Source: Janthinobacterium silvisoli (GTDB lineage: Bacteria > Pseudomonadota > Gammaproteobacteria > Burkholderiales > Burkholderiaceae_D). From it: DNA of 64,000 bases. Below, one piece after another: positions 42,980-52,281 of the stretch; the first letter of the stretch is position 1; each line of letters opens with the position of its first letter. Under the pieces are notes generated by a model. It saw only the letters and a program-made list of their open reading frames with translations, had not been told where the DNA came from and searched no databases. A program made the position numbers and the translations under genes. The DNA is taken from positions 2,170,001 to 2,234,000 of the forward strand of contig NZ_JACHCL010000001.1 in assembly GCF_014200725.1 (NCBI RefSeq), in the 5' to 3' direction.

Positions 42980-43909
42980 ATGAACACCAGAACAGTCACC
43001 GTGGTGGGCGCTTCAGGAACGCTGGGCTCGGAAATCGTGCGTGCCCTGCTCAAAAAAGGCGCCCATGTCAGGGCCATGGTGAGGGCCACCAGCGACCGCA
43101 GCAAACTCATCGCGCTGGGCGTGACGGACTTTGTAGTGGCCGACCTGATGGACCCCGCCGCGCTGCAAAGGGCGCTGGCAAGCGAACCCAGGGCTGCGGC
43201 GGTGATTGCCAGCGCGGCAGGCTTCAGCGCCCACTCGGCCCGCACGCAAGGCGATAACTCGCGTACGGATACCGAGGGATACCGCCATCTGGTGGACGCG
43301 GCCAAACAGGCTGGCATTCCCCGCTTCGTGCTGGTTTCTATCCTGGCATGCGACCAGGCGCCCGATGTGCCCCACTTTGCACAAAAGTTGCTAGCTGAGA
43401 AATACCTGGCCGAGAAACACCAGCCCTATATTGCCCTGCGCGCCGGCGCGTTCCTCGACCGGGCCCAGGACGTGGTCGCCGGCAAGGTACGGAAAGGTAT
43501 CTTTCCAGACATCGTACCTGGCGTGCCCATGAGCATGATCTACTCCCCGGACCTGGCCCGCTATGCGGCCCATGCCGCCCTCGACTTGCCAGCCTCGGAG
43601 CTGAACCAGAGCGTGGATATCTGCTGCGATGTGCCTGCCACGGGCACCCTCGTGGCGGCGGCATTCACGCGGGTGCTGGGCCGGCCGGTCGTTGCCAGGC
43701 CCGTTTTCCCCTCCTTCGTTGTCGCGCTCTTGCCGCTGGTGGCCAGGTTTTTCTCGCCGCGCCTGCGGGACCAGGCCAGGGTACTGGCGTGGATACGCAA
43801 GGGAGGCTATGTCAGCCACGACAGTCAACGGCAAAAAGATCTGTTCGGCACACTGCCGACCATAGCAGACTCGGTACGCCGTTACTGCCGCGACAAAGGG
43901 CTGTGTTAG
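42980..43909 (+). CDS. NAD(P)-binding Rossmann protein, atypical SDR (NmrA-like)
   Basis: This 309-residue protein starts with a dinucleotide-binding motif, VVGASGTLGSEIVRALLKKGAHVRAMVR (GxxGxxG near residues 9-15). RTDTEGYRHLVDAAKQAGIPRFVLVSIL follows, typical of NmrA/atypical SDR proteins lacking the YxxxK pair. Such proteins act as reductases, epimerase-like enzymes or redox sensors; the role here is unknown. AAGGAAA precedes the start at 42980. It is probably controlled by the divergent AraC regulator. Its 3' end overlaps the convergent puuC gene by 4 bases. Confidence 0.82.
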   Translation: MNTRTVTVVGASGTLGSEIVRALLKKGAHVRAMVRATSDRSKLIALGVTDFVVADLMDPAALQRALASEPRAAAVIASAAGFSAHSARTQGDNSRTDTEGYRHLVDAAKQAGIPRFVLVSILACDQAPDVPHFAQKLLAEKYLAEKHQPYIALRAGAFLDRAQDVVAGKVRKGIFPDIVPGVPMSMIYSPDLARYAAHAALDLPASELNQSVDICCDVPATGTLVAAAFTRVLGRPVVARPVFPSFVVALLPLVARFFSPRLRDQARVLAWIRKGGYVSHDSQRQKDLFGTLPTIADSVRRYCRDKGLC

Positions 43910-45402
43910 CCAACCTGTATCCAGGTCGTCTTCAGCTCCGTGTATTTGTCCAGCGCATGCAGGGATTTATCGCGGCCGTTGCCTGACTGTTTATAGCCGC
44001 CGAACGGCACCGTGATATCGTCGCCGTCATACTGGTTGACGTGGACAGTGCCGGCGCGCAGGGCGCGGGCCGTCTGGATGGCCTTGCTGATATCGGAAGT
44101 CCACACGGCTGCCTGCAAGCCATAGGGCGTGGCGTTGGCCTGTTTCACCGCGTCGGCGATATCGGTAAAACCCAGCACCGACAGGACGGGGCCGAAGATC
44201 TCTTCGCGCGCAATCGTCATCGTGCCATCGACGCCATCGAAGATGGTCGGCTGCACGTAGTGGCCGCCGGTTTCCGTGCGCGCCTGTGCGCCGCCGCCCA
44301 GCAGTTGCGCGCCTTCGCGCTGGCCGGCCGCGATATAGCCCATCACGGTGCTCATTTGCGTAGCGTCGACAATCGCGCCCATCACGGTGGACTCGTCCAG
44401 CGGATCACCGGGCTGGAAACGGGGCAGCATGGCCACGGCTTTTTGCAAAAACTCTGCCTTGATCGACTCTTCCACGAACAGGCGCGACGGCGCGTTGCAG
44501 CTTTCACCCTGGTTGAAAAAGATGGAACCGACGGCGGCCGCCACGGCTTGATCGAGGTCAGGGCAATCGGCGCAGACGATATTGGCCGACTTGCCGCCCA
44601 GTTCAGTCCAGGCCCGTTTCAGATTCGACTGGCCCGCCATTTGCACGATCAATTTGCCCGTGCGCGTGGAACCCGTAAAGGCGATGCAGTCGATATCCAT
44701 ATGCAGGGCCAGCGCGGCGCCCGCCTCGTGGCCGTAACCGGGCAGCACGTTGAAGACGCCGGCTGGCAAGCCTGCTTCCAGGCCCAATTCGGCCAGGCGC
44801 AAGGCCGTCAATGGCGATTTTTCAGACGGTTTCAGGATTACGCTATTACCGGCCGCCAGCGCCGGGGCGATCTTCCAGGCGGCCATGATCATCGGATAAT
44901 TCCATGGCACGATGGCGGCGACCACGCCGACCGCTTCGCGCGTGATCAGAGCCAGGCTGTTGGTGGGTGTGGGGGCGATTTCATCGTAGATTTTGTCGAT
45001 CGCTTCGCCATACCAGCGCAGGCAGTTGGCCGTGGCGCCCACGTCCACGCTCTGGCTGTATTTGATCGGCTTGCCCATGTCCAGCGTTTCAAGCAGCGCC
45101 AGCTCGGGGCCGTGCTTTTGCACCAGGTCGGAAAACTTGAGCAGCACCCGCTTGCGCTGCGCGGGCGACTTGCCGGCCCAGCGCCGGTCGTCAAACGCGG
45201 CACGCGCCGCCAGCACGGCAGCATCCACGTCAAGGCTATCGCAGCGCGCCACCTGCCCCAGCAAGCGGCCATCGATGGGCGACAGATTGTCGAATACCTG
45301 CCCCGACAAGGCCGCCACGCGCTGGCCGTTGATGAAGGCACGGCCATCGATTTTCAGTTCGTTTGCCCGTGCGTGCCAATCTGTTGCTGCTGTCTCTGCC
45401 AT
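43906..45402 (-). CDS. puuC: Aldehyde dehydrogenase, probably gamma-glutamyl-gamma-aminobutyraldehyde dehydrogenase (PuuC)
   Basis: This 498-residue NAD(P)-dependent aldehyde dehydrogenase has the catalytic glutamate in TELGGKSAN (about 267), cysteine in NQGESCNAPSR (about 302) and the cofactor motif FTGSTRTGK. Similarity along the chain (TDWHARANELKIDGRAFINGQRV) and position 42 bases after potI in a putrescine locus point to PuuC. PuuC oxidises the gamma-glutamylated aldehyde made from putrescine. A broader aminoaldehyde range (3-aminopropanal or 4-aminobutanal) is possible. It is the last gene of the potGHI-puuC unit. Confidence 0.87.
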   Translation of the reverse strand: MAETAATDWHARANELKIDGRAFINGQRVAALSGQVFDNLSPIDGRLLGQVARCDSLDVDAAVLAARAAFDDRRWAGKSPAQRKRVLLKFSDLVQKHGPELALLETLDMGKPIKYSQSVDVGATANCLRWYGEAIDKIYDEIAPTPTNSLALITREAVGVVAAIVPWNYPMIMAAWKIAPALAAGNSVILKPSEKSPLTALRLAELGLEAGLPAGVFNVLPGYGHEAGAALALHMDIDCIAFTGSTRTGKLIVQMAGQSNLKRAWTELGGKSANIVCADCPDLDQAVAAAVGSIFFNQGESCNAPSRLFVEESIKAEFLQKAVAMLPRFQPGDPLDESTVMGAIVDATQMSTVMGYIAAGQREGAQLLGGGAQARTETGGHYVQPTIFDGVDGTMTIAREEIFGPVLSVLGFTDIADAVKQANATPYGLQAAVWTSDISKAIQTARALRAGTVHVNQYDGDDITVPFGGYKQSGNGRDKSLHALDKYTELKTTWIQVG

Positions 45403-45444
45403 GGCTGTCTCCTGTATGGTGGAGACAACAGTCTACTCTTCCTG

Positions 45445-46305
45445 CTAGTCTTCTTGTGTATAAGCGGCGGACATCTGCTTGCGGCGGCGACGGTCGGCGC
45501 GCGCCAGCATCACGCTGAAAATGATTACGGCGATCGTCACCACCAGAATCGTCAGGGCGGCCACGGCGTTGACGCGCGGGTCCAGGCCCAGGCGCGCACG
45601 CGAAAAGATCACCAGCGGCATCGTCGTCGAGCCGGGGCCAGACAAGAAGGCCGACAGCACCACGTCGTCCAGCGAGAGCGTAAACGTCAGCAGCCAGGCC
45701 GATGCCAGCGCCTGCGTGATATTGGGCAGGGTCACCAGGAAAAATACCTGATGCGCGCGGCAGCCCAGGTCCATCGCCGCTTCGGCCAGCGATTTGCTCA
45801 TTTCCTGCAAGCGCGATTGCACCACCACCGCCGCATACGCCATGCCCAACAGGGTATGCCCCAGCCAGATCGTCAGCACGCCACGCTCGGGAAAACCAAA
45901 CACCTTTTGCATGGACACCAGCATCAGCAGCAAAGACAGGCCGATGATCACTTCCGGCATCACCAGCGGCGCGCTGACCATCGACGAAAACAGGGTGCGG
46001 CCACGGAAGCGCTGGTAGCTGTTCAAGGCAAACGCAGCGAAGGTACCCAGGATCACGGAAGACGTGGCCGAGAAAAAGGCAATCTTCAGCGACAGGCCAA
46101 AACCGGAAATGATTTCGCTATCGTTCATCAATTCGCTATACCAGCGCAGCGAAAAGCCGCTCCACACCATGTCCTGGCGCGAGCTGTTGAACGAGAAAAC
46201 GATCAGCACGATGATGGGCAGGTACAGGAACAGATAGCCGAGCGACAACCAGCCGCGGCCAAACCAGCGCTGCAAAAAGGTAGCTCCACTCACATTTGCG
46301 CTCAT
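45445..46305 (-). CDS. potI: Putrescine/spermidine ABC transporter permease (PotI/SpuH-like)
   Basis: This is the second membrane subunit of a polyamine importer, with 286 residues and six membrane helices. The ABC-permease EAA loop reads EAAMDLGCRAHQVFFLVTLPNI (about 170-191). The opening LGYLFLYLPIIVLIVFSFNSSR and the WYSELMND segment match the PotC/PotI type. It overlaps potH by 4 bases. It should act with PotH, PotG and a periplasmic binding protein, but the latter is not encoded in this cluster. Confidence 0.92.
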   Translation of the reverse strand: MSANVSGATFLQRWFGRGWLSLGYLFLYLPIIVLIVFSFNSSRQDMVWSGFSLRWYSELMNDSEIISGFGLSLKIAFFSATSSVILGTFAAFALNSYQRFRGRTLFSSMVSAPLVMPEVIIGLSLLLMLVSMQKVFGFPERGVLTIWLGHTLLGMAYAAVVVQSRLQEMSKSLAEAAMDLGCRAHQVFFLVTLPNITQALASAWLLTFTLSLDDVVLSAFLSGPGSTTMPLVIFSRARLGLDPRVNAVAALTILVVTIAVIIFSVMLARADRRRRKQMSAAYTQED

Positions 46306-47231
46306 GCCCGCTCCTCCCCATCCTGGTCCGTCTTGTACTTGTTAAAAATCGCCATCGGCACCAGGATCAGCAAGATCACCAGCACCGTCACCGACGACGC
46401 CATGGCCCAGTCATTATTGGTGAAGTATTCATCCCACAGCACGCGGCCTATCATCAGCGTTTCCGGGCCGCCCAGCAGCTCGGGAATCACATATTCACCC
46501 ACCGATGGAATGAAGACCAGCATGGCGCCAGCGATGATGCCCGACTTCGACAGCGGCACGGTGATGCGCCAGAACGCCTGCAGTGGCGTGGCGCCCAGGT
46601 CGGCCGCCGCCTCCAGGTAGCGCATGTCCATCTTCACCAGGTTGGCGTACAGCGGCAAGATCATGAACGGCAGATAGGCGTAGACCATGCCGACCACCAG
46701 CGAGAACGAGGTGTTCATCATGTGCAGCGGTGCGCTGATCACACCCAGCGACAGCAGCAAGTCATTCAGCAAACCCTGGTTAGCCAGGATGCCCTTCCAC
46801 GCATACACGCGCAGCAAAAAGGAAGTCCAGAACGGCAGCATCACCAGCATCATCAGCACCGGGCGAATGGACGGCTTGGCGCGCGCCATGAAGTAGGCAA
46901 ACGGGTAGCCGATCACCAGGCAAATAGCGGTGGTCATCGCCGCATACTTGATGGAACTGAGGTAGGTGAGCAGATACAGTTCATCGGCGGCTATGAACAG
47001 ATAATTGGCGATCTTGACCTTCAGCACGACGATGCCATCGACATACGACAGCAAGCCGCCGAACGGGCTGCCCGCCGTATCCATATCGGATAGGCTGATA
47101 CGCAGCACGATCAGGAAGGGGATCAAAAAGGCGACCGTCAGGAACAGCGCCGGCACGGCGATCACGGCGTTCTTCCCCGTGATCCAGCGCAGGGTGACGA
47201 GATTGCGCAGCATTTTCAGCATGGACGTCAT
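46302..47231 (-). CDS. potH: Putrescine/spermidine ABC transporter permease (PotH/SpuG-like)
   Basis: This is the first membrane subunit of the polyamine importer, with 309 residues and six membrane helices (the first at about 20-42). The EAA loop is LEAAADLGATPLQAFWRITVPLS (about 212-234). FLIVLRISLSDMDTAGSPF is typical of PotB/PotH. It starts 7 bases after potG and overlaps potI by 4 bases, so the three transporter genes are translated together. Confidence 0.92.
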   Translation of the reverse strand: MTSMLKMLRNLVTLRWITGKNAVIAVPALFLTVAFLIPFLIVLRISLSDMDTAGSPFGGLLSYVDGIVVLKVKIANYLFIAADELYLLTYLSSIKYAAMTTAICLVIGYPFAYFMARAKPSIRPVLMMLVMLPFWTSFLLRVYAWKGILANQGLLNDLLLSLGVISAPLHMMNTSFSLVVGMVYAYLPFMILPLYANLVKMDMRYLEAAADLGATPLQAFWRITVPLSKSGIIAGAMLVFIPSVGEYVIPELLGGPETLMIGRVLWDEYFTNNDWAMASSVTVLVILLILVPMAIFNKYKTDQDGEERA

Positions 47232-47238
47232 GATGGCC

Positions 47239-48387
47239 TCAGCTGGTCAGCACGACGATGTCGGCGCCATCCCACCACACCCACACACGCTGGTCGCGCT
47301 CCAGGCGCGCCACGTCATGGCGGGCCGCGTTGGTGCGCGACACCTTCACCACCGTGCCGCTGTCGAGCCGCACATGGTAGCTGGTTTCATTGCCAAAATA
47401 CGCCATGGCGACGATCAGACCCTGGGCGCAGTTATAGCCATGTTCCGCTGGCGAAGCGCGCTCTTCCAGCGTGGGAGCGTCGATCTGGATGGCGATCTTT
47501 TCAGGCCGCACGGCCACCGAGACATCCATGCCCAGGTTGCCCGTGATGCCGTGGGCCACATACTGGCGGCCGTCTGGTGTATCGACCACCACGTGATCGG
47601 GTTCGTCTTCCGTGATGCGGCCGTCGAACAAATTCACGCTGCCGATAAAGTCGGCGACGAAGCGGCAATTTGGCGTTTCATAGATTTCACCAGGCGCGCC
47701 CACCTGCAAGATGCGCCCTTCGCTCATGACGGCGATGCGCGTGGCCATGCTCATCGCTTCATCCTGGTCGTGCGTGACCATCACGCAAGTGACGCCCACC
47801 TGTTCGATGATATTCACCAGTTCCATCTGCGTGCGCTCGCGCAGCTTCTTGTCGAGCGCGCCCAGCGGCTCGTCCAGCAGCAGCAATTGCGGACGCTTGG
47901 CCAGACTGCGCGCCAGCGCCACGCGCTGCTGCTGACCGCCCGACAACTGATGCGGTTTGCGCTTCGCGTATTGCGTCAGCTGTACCAGCGCCAGCATCTG
48001 CTCCACGCGCGCGCTAATCTCCGCTTTCGGCAAGCCATCGCGGCGCAGGCCAAAAGCGATGTTGTCCCATACCGACAAATGCGGAAACAGCGCATACGAC
48101 TGGAACATCATATTGATCGGCCGCTGATGCGGCGGCACGTCGACGATGCTGTTACCCGCCAGCGCGATCGTGCCCGAGGTCGGCGTCTCGAAACCGGCCA
48201 GCATGCGCAGCAGGGTCGACTTGCCGCAGCCTGAACTGCCCAGCAAGGCGAAAATCTCGCCCTTGTTGATCGTCACGGAAATGGCATCGACGGCGCGCAC
48301 GCCATCGAATTCCTTGACCAGCTGGTCAATCAGCAAAAATGGCGCTTGGGCGTCGCTGGCCGACGCGGCAGGTGTTGCTATCGTCAT
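47239..48387 (-). CDS. potG: Polyamine ABC transporter ATP-binding protein (PotG/SpuF-like)
   Basis: This 382-residue ATPase powers the polyamine importer. Walker A is GSSGCGKST (50-58), the signature LSGGQQQR, Walker B LLLLDEPLGALDKK, and the H-loop VTHDQDEA. A C-terminal TOBE-type regulatory domain (about 280-382) is present, as in PotA/PotG. The start at 48387 is preferred; the upstream frame extension of 61 codons has no similarity and crosses the spuC terminator. In related operons a binding-protein gene precedes it, but here only 140 bases separate it from spuC. Confidence 0.93.
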   Translation of the reverse strand: MTIATPAASASDAQAPFLLIDQLVKEFDGVRAVDAISVTINKGEIFALLGSSGCGKSTLLRMLAGFETPTSGTIALAGNSIVDVPPHQRPINMMFQSYALFPHLSVWDNIAFGLRRDGLPKAEISARVEQMLALVQLTQYAKRKPHQLSGGQQQRVALARSLAKRPQLLLLDEPLGALDKKLRERTQMELVNIIEQVGVTCVMVTHDQDEAMSMATRIAVMSEGRILQVGAPGEIYETPNCRFVADFIGSVNLFDGRITEDEPDHVVVDTPDGRQYVAHGITGNLGMDVSVAVRPEKIAIQIDAPTLEERASPAEHGYNCAQGLIVAMAYFGNETSYHVRLDSGTVVKVSRTNAARHDVARLERDQRVWVWWDGADIVVLTS

Positions 48388-48426
48388 GTATGGGTGCTTT
48401 GGTAAAAGGGTGTCAAAATGAAAAAC

Positions 48427-48447
48427 TGGCCGCTCTGTGAGCGGCCA
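48427..48447 (-). terminator. Intrinsic terminator between spuC and potG
   Basis: TGGCCGCTC and GAGCGGCCA form a perfect 9-base-pair stem with a 3-base loop. On the minus strand it is followed by GTTTTTCATTTTG. It splits the catabolic genes (puuD, puuA, spuC) from the transport genes, lying 40 bases before potG. It may be a partial terminator that tunes transporter expression. Confidence 0.78.
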
Positions 48448-48527
48448 AGATGGAAGTTTAGCGGAACTGCCGCGATTGCGGTCCAAAAAATGCGCAGATG
48501 ACGGCAAAAGTGCGGAAAAACCTACAC

Positions 48528-49982
48528 TCAGCCCTTTTCCTGCACTTCCGCGTAGGTCTTGTCCAAGCATAGCCTGATCAGAGCCACCATCTCGTCGATC
48601 TGCGCCCGCGTCATGACCAGCGGCGGGGCCACGATCATGCGTTCGCCCACGGCCCGCATGATCACGCCATTGTCGAACATATGGCGGCGGCAGATCATGC
48701 CCACGCCCTGATCCTCGTCAAACAACACATTGTCATGCACGCTCTGCCCCTTGCTGCGCACCAGGTTCAGGCCCGCCACCAGGCCGCAACTATCGGCGTA
48801 ACCGACCAGTGGATGCGTCGCCAGGCTGGCGAAACGCTGTTTCAGGTAGGGCCCCGTATCCTCAGCTACCCTACGCACCAGGTTTTCGTCTTCGAGGATG
48901 CGAATATTTTCCAGCGCCGCCGCGCACGCCACCGGGTGGCCCGAATAGGTGAAACCGTGCGTAAATTCGCCGCCCTTGTCGATCAGGACTTTGGCCACCC
49001 TGTCGCCCACCAGCACGCCGCCCAGCGGCACATAACCGGACGTGACGCCTTTGGCAAACGTGATCAGGTCGGGCCGGATGCCAAACAGTTCGGAGCCGAA
49101 CCAGCGCCCCATACGGCCGAAGCCGCAGATAACTTCATCGGCGATCAGCAAGATGCCGTACTTGTCGCAGATGCGCTGGATCTCGGGCCAGTAAGTGGCT
49201 GGCGGAATGATCACGCCACCGGCGCCCTGCACCGGCTCGCCGATAAAGGCGGCCACCTTGTCGGCGCCCACTTCGAGGATTTTTTCTTCCAGCCAGCCAG
49301 CCGCTTTCAAACCAAATGCTTCCGGTGTCAAACCGTGGCCCGCTTCCAGGTAATTGGGCTGGCCGATATGGACGATGCCCGGAATCGGCAAGCCGCCCTG
49401 AGCATGCATGCCATCCATGCCGCCCAGCGACGCGCCCGCCACCGTGCTGCCGTGGTAAGCATTGTGGCGGCTGATAATGGTATGGCGCTCCTTGTAGCCC
49501 AGCAAATCCCAGTAGCGGCGCACCATGCGCACATTGGTGTCGTTCGCTTCCGAGCCGGAACTGGTAAAGAACACGTGCTGGAACTGCGGTGGCGATATCT
49601 GCGCCAGCTTGGCTGCCAGCTGCGCGGCCGGCACATTGGTGGTGCCGAAAAAGCTGTTATAAAACGGCAGGGTTTCCATCTGCCGGTACACGGCTTGCGA
49701 AATCGAGGTGCGGCCATACCCTACGTTCACGCACCACAAGCCCGACATGCCATCGACGATTTTTTTGCCCTGGCTATCCCACAGGTAGACGCCATCGCCA
49801 CGCACGATCACGCGCGCGCCCTTGGTTGCGAGGTCCTGGAAATCGGTGAAAGGATGCAGGTAGTGCGCCGAGTCCAGCTGCTGGATGGCGGCCGTATCGA
49901 ATACTGGCGGCGTGGCGTTTTTCTGCGCCACGGAAGCAATGAGGGCGGCGCCGGGCGCCAGCGGATTGTTTGTTATGCTCAT
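48528..49982 (-). CDS. spuC: Putrescine--pyruvate aminotransferase (SpuC type, class III)
   Basis: This 484-residue PLP enzyme transfers the amino group of putrescine to pyruvate, giving 4-aminobutanal. Class III aminotransferase signatures are present: GMSGLWCVNVGYGR near the start, GSEANDTNVRM, DEVICGFGRMGRWFGSE, and LITFAKGVTSGYVPLGG with the PLP lysine. The length and the LDSAHYLHPFTDFQ opening match SpuC rather than GabT. It follows puuA with a 12-base gap and ends before a terminator. Other omega-aminotransferases are close relatives, so substrate range is uncertain. Confidence 0.87.
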   Translation of the reverse strand: MSITNNPLAPGAALIASVAQKNATPPVFDTAAIQQLDSAHYLHPFTDFQDLATKGARVIVRGDGVYLWDSQGKKIVDGMSGLWCVNVGYGRTSISQAVYRQMETLPFYNSFFGTTNVPAAQLAAKLAQISPPQFQHVFFTSSGSEANDTNVRMVRRYWDLLGYKERHTIISRHNAYHGSTVAGASLGGMDGMHAQGGLPIPGIVHIGQPNYLEAGHGLTPEAFGLKAAGWLEEKILEVGADKVAAFIGEPVQGAGGVIIPPATYWPEIQRICDKYGILLIADEVICGFGRMGRWFGSELFGIRPDLITFAKGVTSGYVPLGGVLVGDRVAKVLIDKGGEFTHGFTYSGHPVACAAALENIRILEDENLVRRVAEDTGPYLKQRFASLATHPLVGYADSCGLVAGLNLVRSKGQSVHDNVLFDEDQGVGMICRRHMFDNGVIMRAVGERMIVAPPLVMTRAQIDEMVALIRLCLDKTYAEVQEKG

Positions 49983-49994
49983 GCGTGCTCCTTT

Positions 49995-51365
49995 TTAAAC
50001 ATGCAGTAACAGGTGCTCACGCTCCCAAGGACTGATGACGGTCATGAATTCCTGGTGTTCCAGATCCTTGATGGCCGCGTACACGTCGATGAAGCGTTCG
50101 CCCAGCACCGTGCGCAATTTGTCTTCCGCGCGCAGCAGCTGCAGCGCTTCCGGCAAGCCTTGCGGCAATTCGAATTTCAAGTCATAAGCACTGCCCACCA
50201 TCATCGGCGTCGGTTCGATCTGTTCCACCATGCCCAGGTAGCCGCAAGCCAGGGTAACGGCCAGGGCCAGATAGGGATTGGCGTCGGCGCCGATGATGCG
50301 GTTTTCGATGCGGCGGTCCTGCACCCCGGATTCGGGTACGCGGAAACCCACCGTGCGGTTGTCCAGGCCCCACTGGATATTGATGGGTGCAGCCGTATGG
50401 CGCACGATGCGGCGGTAGGAATTCACATACGGCGCGACGATGGCCATGGCCGACGGCATATAGCGCTGCAAGCCGCCGATGTAATGCTTGAAGATGGTGG
50501 CGGCCGAACCGTCTTCGTTGCTGAAGATATTCAAGCCCGTCTTCGCATCGGTCACGCTCTGATGCACATGCATGGCGGACCCCGGCTCGCCGGCCATCGG
50601 CTTGGCCATGAAGGTGGCGTACATATCGTGCTTGAGCGCCGCTTCGCGCAGGGTGCGCTTGAAGAAAAATACCTTGTCTGCCAGGCCCAGCGGATCGCCA
50701 TGCAGGAAGTTGATTTCCATCTGGCCCGCGCCAATTTCATGGATCAGGGTATCGACGTCGAGGTTCATCAATTCGCAGTAATCGTAGATATCCTCGAACA
50801 GCGGATCGAACTCGTTGACGGCGTCGATGCTGTACACCTGGCGGCTGGTTTCGGCGCGGCCGCTGCGGCCGATGGGCGGCTTCAATGGCAAGTCCGGATC
50901 CATGTTCTTTGCCGTCAGGTAGAACTCCAGTTCAGGCGCCACCACCGGCTTCCATCCCTTGTCCGCATACAGTTTCAGCACGCGGCGCAGCACAGATCTT
51001 GGAGCAAAATCGACCAGCATGCCATCGGAAAAATAACAGTCGTGGATCACTTGTGCGGTGGGATCGGTGGCCCACGGCACCATGGTGATGGTGGTGGGAT
51101 CGGCCTTTAAAATCATGTCGCGGTCAGTGCTGGAAATGGCACGGTCATAGCCGCCATCGTCGACCGGATAATTGCCCGTCACCGTCATGCCCAGCACCGC
51201 TTCGGGGATGCGCATGCCGCGCTCCTGGGTGAATTTACCGCGCGGCAGGATCTTTCCCCGCGCCACCCCGGTCAGGTCAGGCACCAGGCATTCTATCTCC
51301 GTGACCCGCTTTTCATTGAGCCACAAATCCATATCGGTATAAGTGAAATTTTCGCGTATTGCCAT
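49995..51365 (-). CDS. puuA: Gamma-glutamylputrescine synthetase (glutamine synthetase family)
   Basis: This 456-residue glutamine-synthetase-like ligase joins glutamate to putrescine with ATP, the first step of the gamma-glutamyl pathway. Conserved pieces include EIECLVPDLTGVARGKILPR, ELEFYL, GAGQMEINFLHGDPL (metal ligands), SAMHVHQSV and NRTVGFRVP. Lack of the adenylylation tyrosine region and the neighbours (puuD, spuC, polyamine transporter) favour PuuA/SpuB over true GlnA. It lies 67 bases after puuD and 12 before spuC. SpuI-type spermidine ligation is an alternative. Confidence 0.9.
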   Translation of the reverse strand: MAIRENFTYTDMDLWLNEKRVTEIECLVPDLTGVARGKILPRGKFTQERGMRIPEAVLGMTVTGNYPVDDGGYDRAISSTDRDMILKADPTTITMVPWATDPTAQVIHDCYFSDGMLVDFAPRSVLRRVLKLYADKGWKPVVAPELEFYLTAKNMDPDLPLKPPIGRSGRAETSRQVYSIDAVNEFDPLFEDIYDYCELMNLDVDTLIHEIGAGQMEINFLHGDPLGLADKVFFFKRTLREAALKHDMYATFMAKPMAGEPGSAMHVHQSVTDAKTGLNIFSNEDGSAATIFKHYIGGLQRYMPSAMAIVAPYVNSYRRIVRHTAAPINIQWGLDNRTVGFRVPESGVQDRRIENRIIGADANPYLALAVTLACGYLGMVEQIEPTPMMVGSAYDLKFELPQGLPEALQLLRAEDKLRTVLGERFIDVYAAIKDLEHQEFMTVISPWEREHLLLHV

Positions 51366-51432
51366 ACTTCCCTCTCGCTGGTCTTGATCAAGCGCCGCGT
51401 GCTAAGAACTTATTTCAATGCGGCGCGCCGGT

Positions 51433-52206
51433 TCAATCTGCTGCTGTCAGGCGATGCTGCTGTTCTTGAAAATCGCGGCAAGCCTGGCCGAAAGCGCCGA
51501 ATAAGCGCATCGCTAACGGATTGCTTTCAACTTGCCACTCTGGGTGCCACTGTACCGCCATCGCGAAACCTTCAGCGCCAGCTACCGCAAAAGCTTCGAC
51601 CAGGCCATCGTCGGCCAGCGCTTCGACGATCAAGCCATCGGCCAAGCGGGCCACGCCCTGGCCATGCAGGGAGTTGACCATCATCTCGCTCTCGCCACCG
51701 AGTATGCGCGACAACATGCCGCCCGGCGTCAGACGCACGCGGTGCGCAGGGCCGTACTGGCGCTCGATAGGTTGACGTACATCTTCGCGGTGATCCTGCA
51801 TATTGGCCACCGCATGCACGGCCTGGTGCAGGCTGCCGCCCAGCGCCACATTGATTTCCTGGAAGCCGCGGCAGATGGCCATCAAGGGCAGCTTGCGTGC
51901 CAGGGCCGCGCGTATCAGGGGCAAGGTGGTGGCGTCGCGGGCGGCGTCTTGCGGCAGCTCGGGAAAGCGGATCGCTTCGCCATACAGGCGCGCATCGACA
52001 TTCGATGCGGCGCCCGTCAGCAAGACGCCGTCGGCGATACGCAGCGCAGCATCGAGATCAGTGCCGGAGCCGAACGCGGGCAAGACCAGCGGCATGCAAT
52101 CGGCCCCCAGCAGCACTGCTTGCAGGTATTTGTCCTGCGCTATATGCCAGACATGATTACCAAGCTGGCGCTGGCAGGCAGGAACGAGAACGATGGGACG
52201 GCGCAT
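51433..52206 (-). CDS. puuD: Gamma-glutamyl-gamma-aminobutyrate hydrolase (PuuD/SpuA-like)
   Basis: This 257-residue class I glutamine-amidotransferase-fold hydrolase releases 4-aminobutyrate from gamma-glutamyl-4-aminobutyrate. The nucleophile cysteine is in AICRGFQEINVALGGSLHQ (about residue 114), and the catalytic histidine and glutamate are in QWHPEWQ. The start at 52206 gives the family opening RRPIVLVPACQRQLG; the longer frame adds 19 unrelated residues. It is the first gene of the polyamine cluster, divergent from an MFS transporter, so the 227-base gap holds the control region for both. Confidence 0.92.
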   Translation of the reverse strand: MRRPIVLVPACQRQLGNHVWHIAQDKYLQAVLLGADCMPLVLPAFGSGTDLDAALRIADGVLLTGAASNVDARLYGEAIRFPELPQDAARDATTLPLIRAALARKLPLMAICRGFQEINVALGGSLHQAVHAVANMQDHREDVRQPIERQYGPAHRVRLTPGGMLSRILGGESEMMVNSLHGQGVARLADGLIVEALADDGLVEAFAVAGAEGFAMAVQWHPEWQVESNPLAMRLFGAFGQACRDFQEQQHRLTAAD

Positions 52207-52281
52207 AGTCAGACACCTCGCTAACGTGATGATCGAATGGCGGGCGCCCGTGCCGGGGCACACTCAAGGCAGCGGCTCGGG

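Noticed and set aside
44041-46620. 859-codon open frame on the plus strand
   Set aside because: It lies antisense to puuC and potI, is rich in His, Arg and Gln with no domain pattern, and has no ribosome binding site. It is a GC-rich shadow of the real genes.
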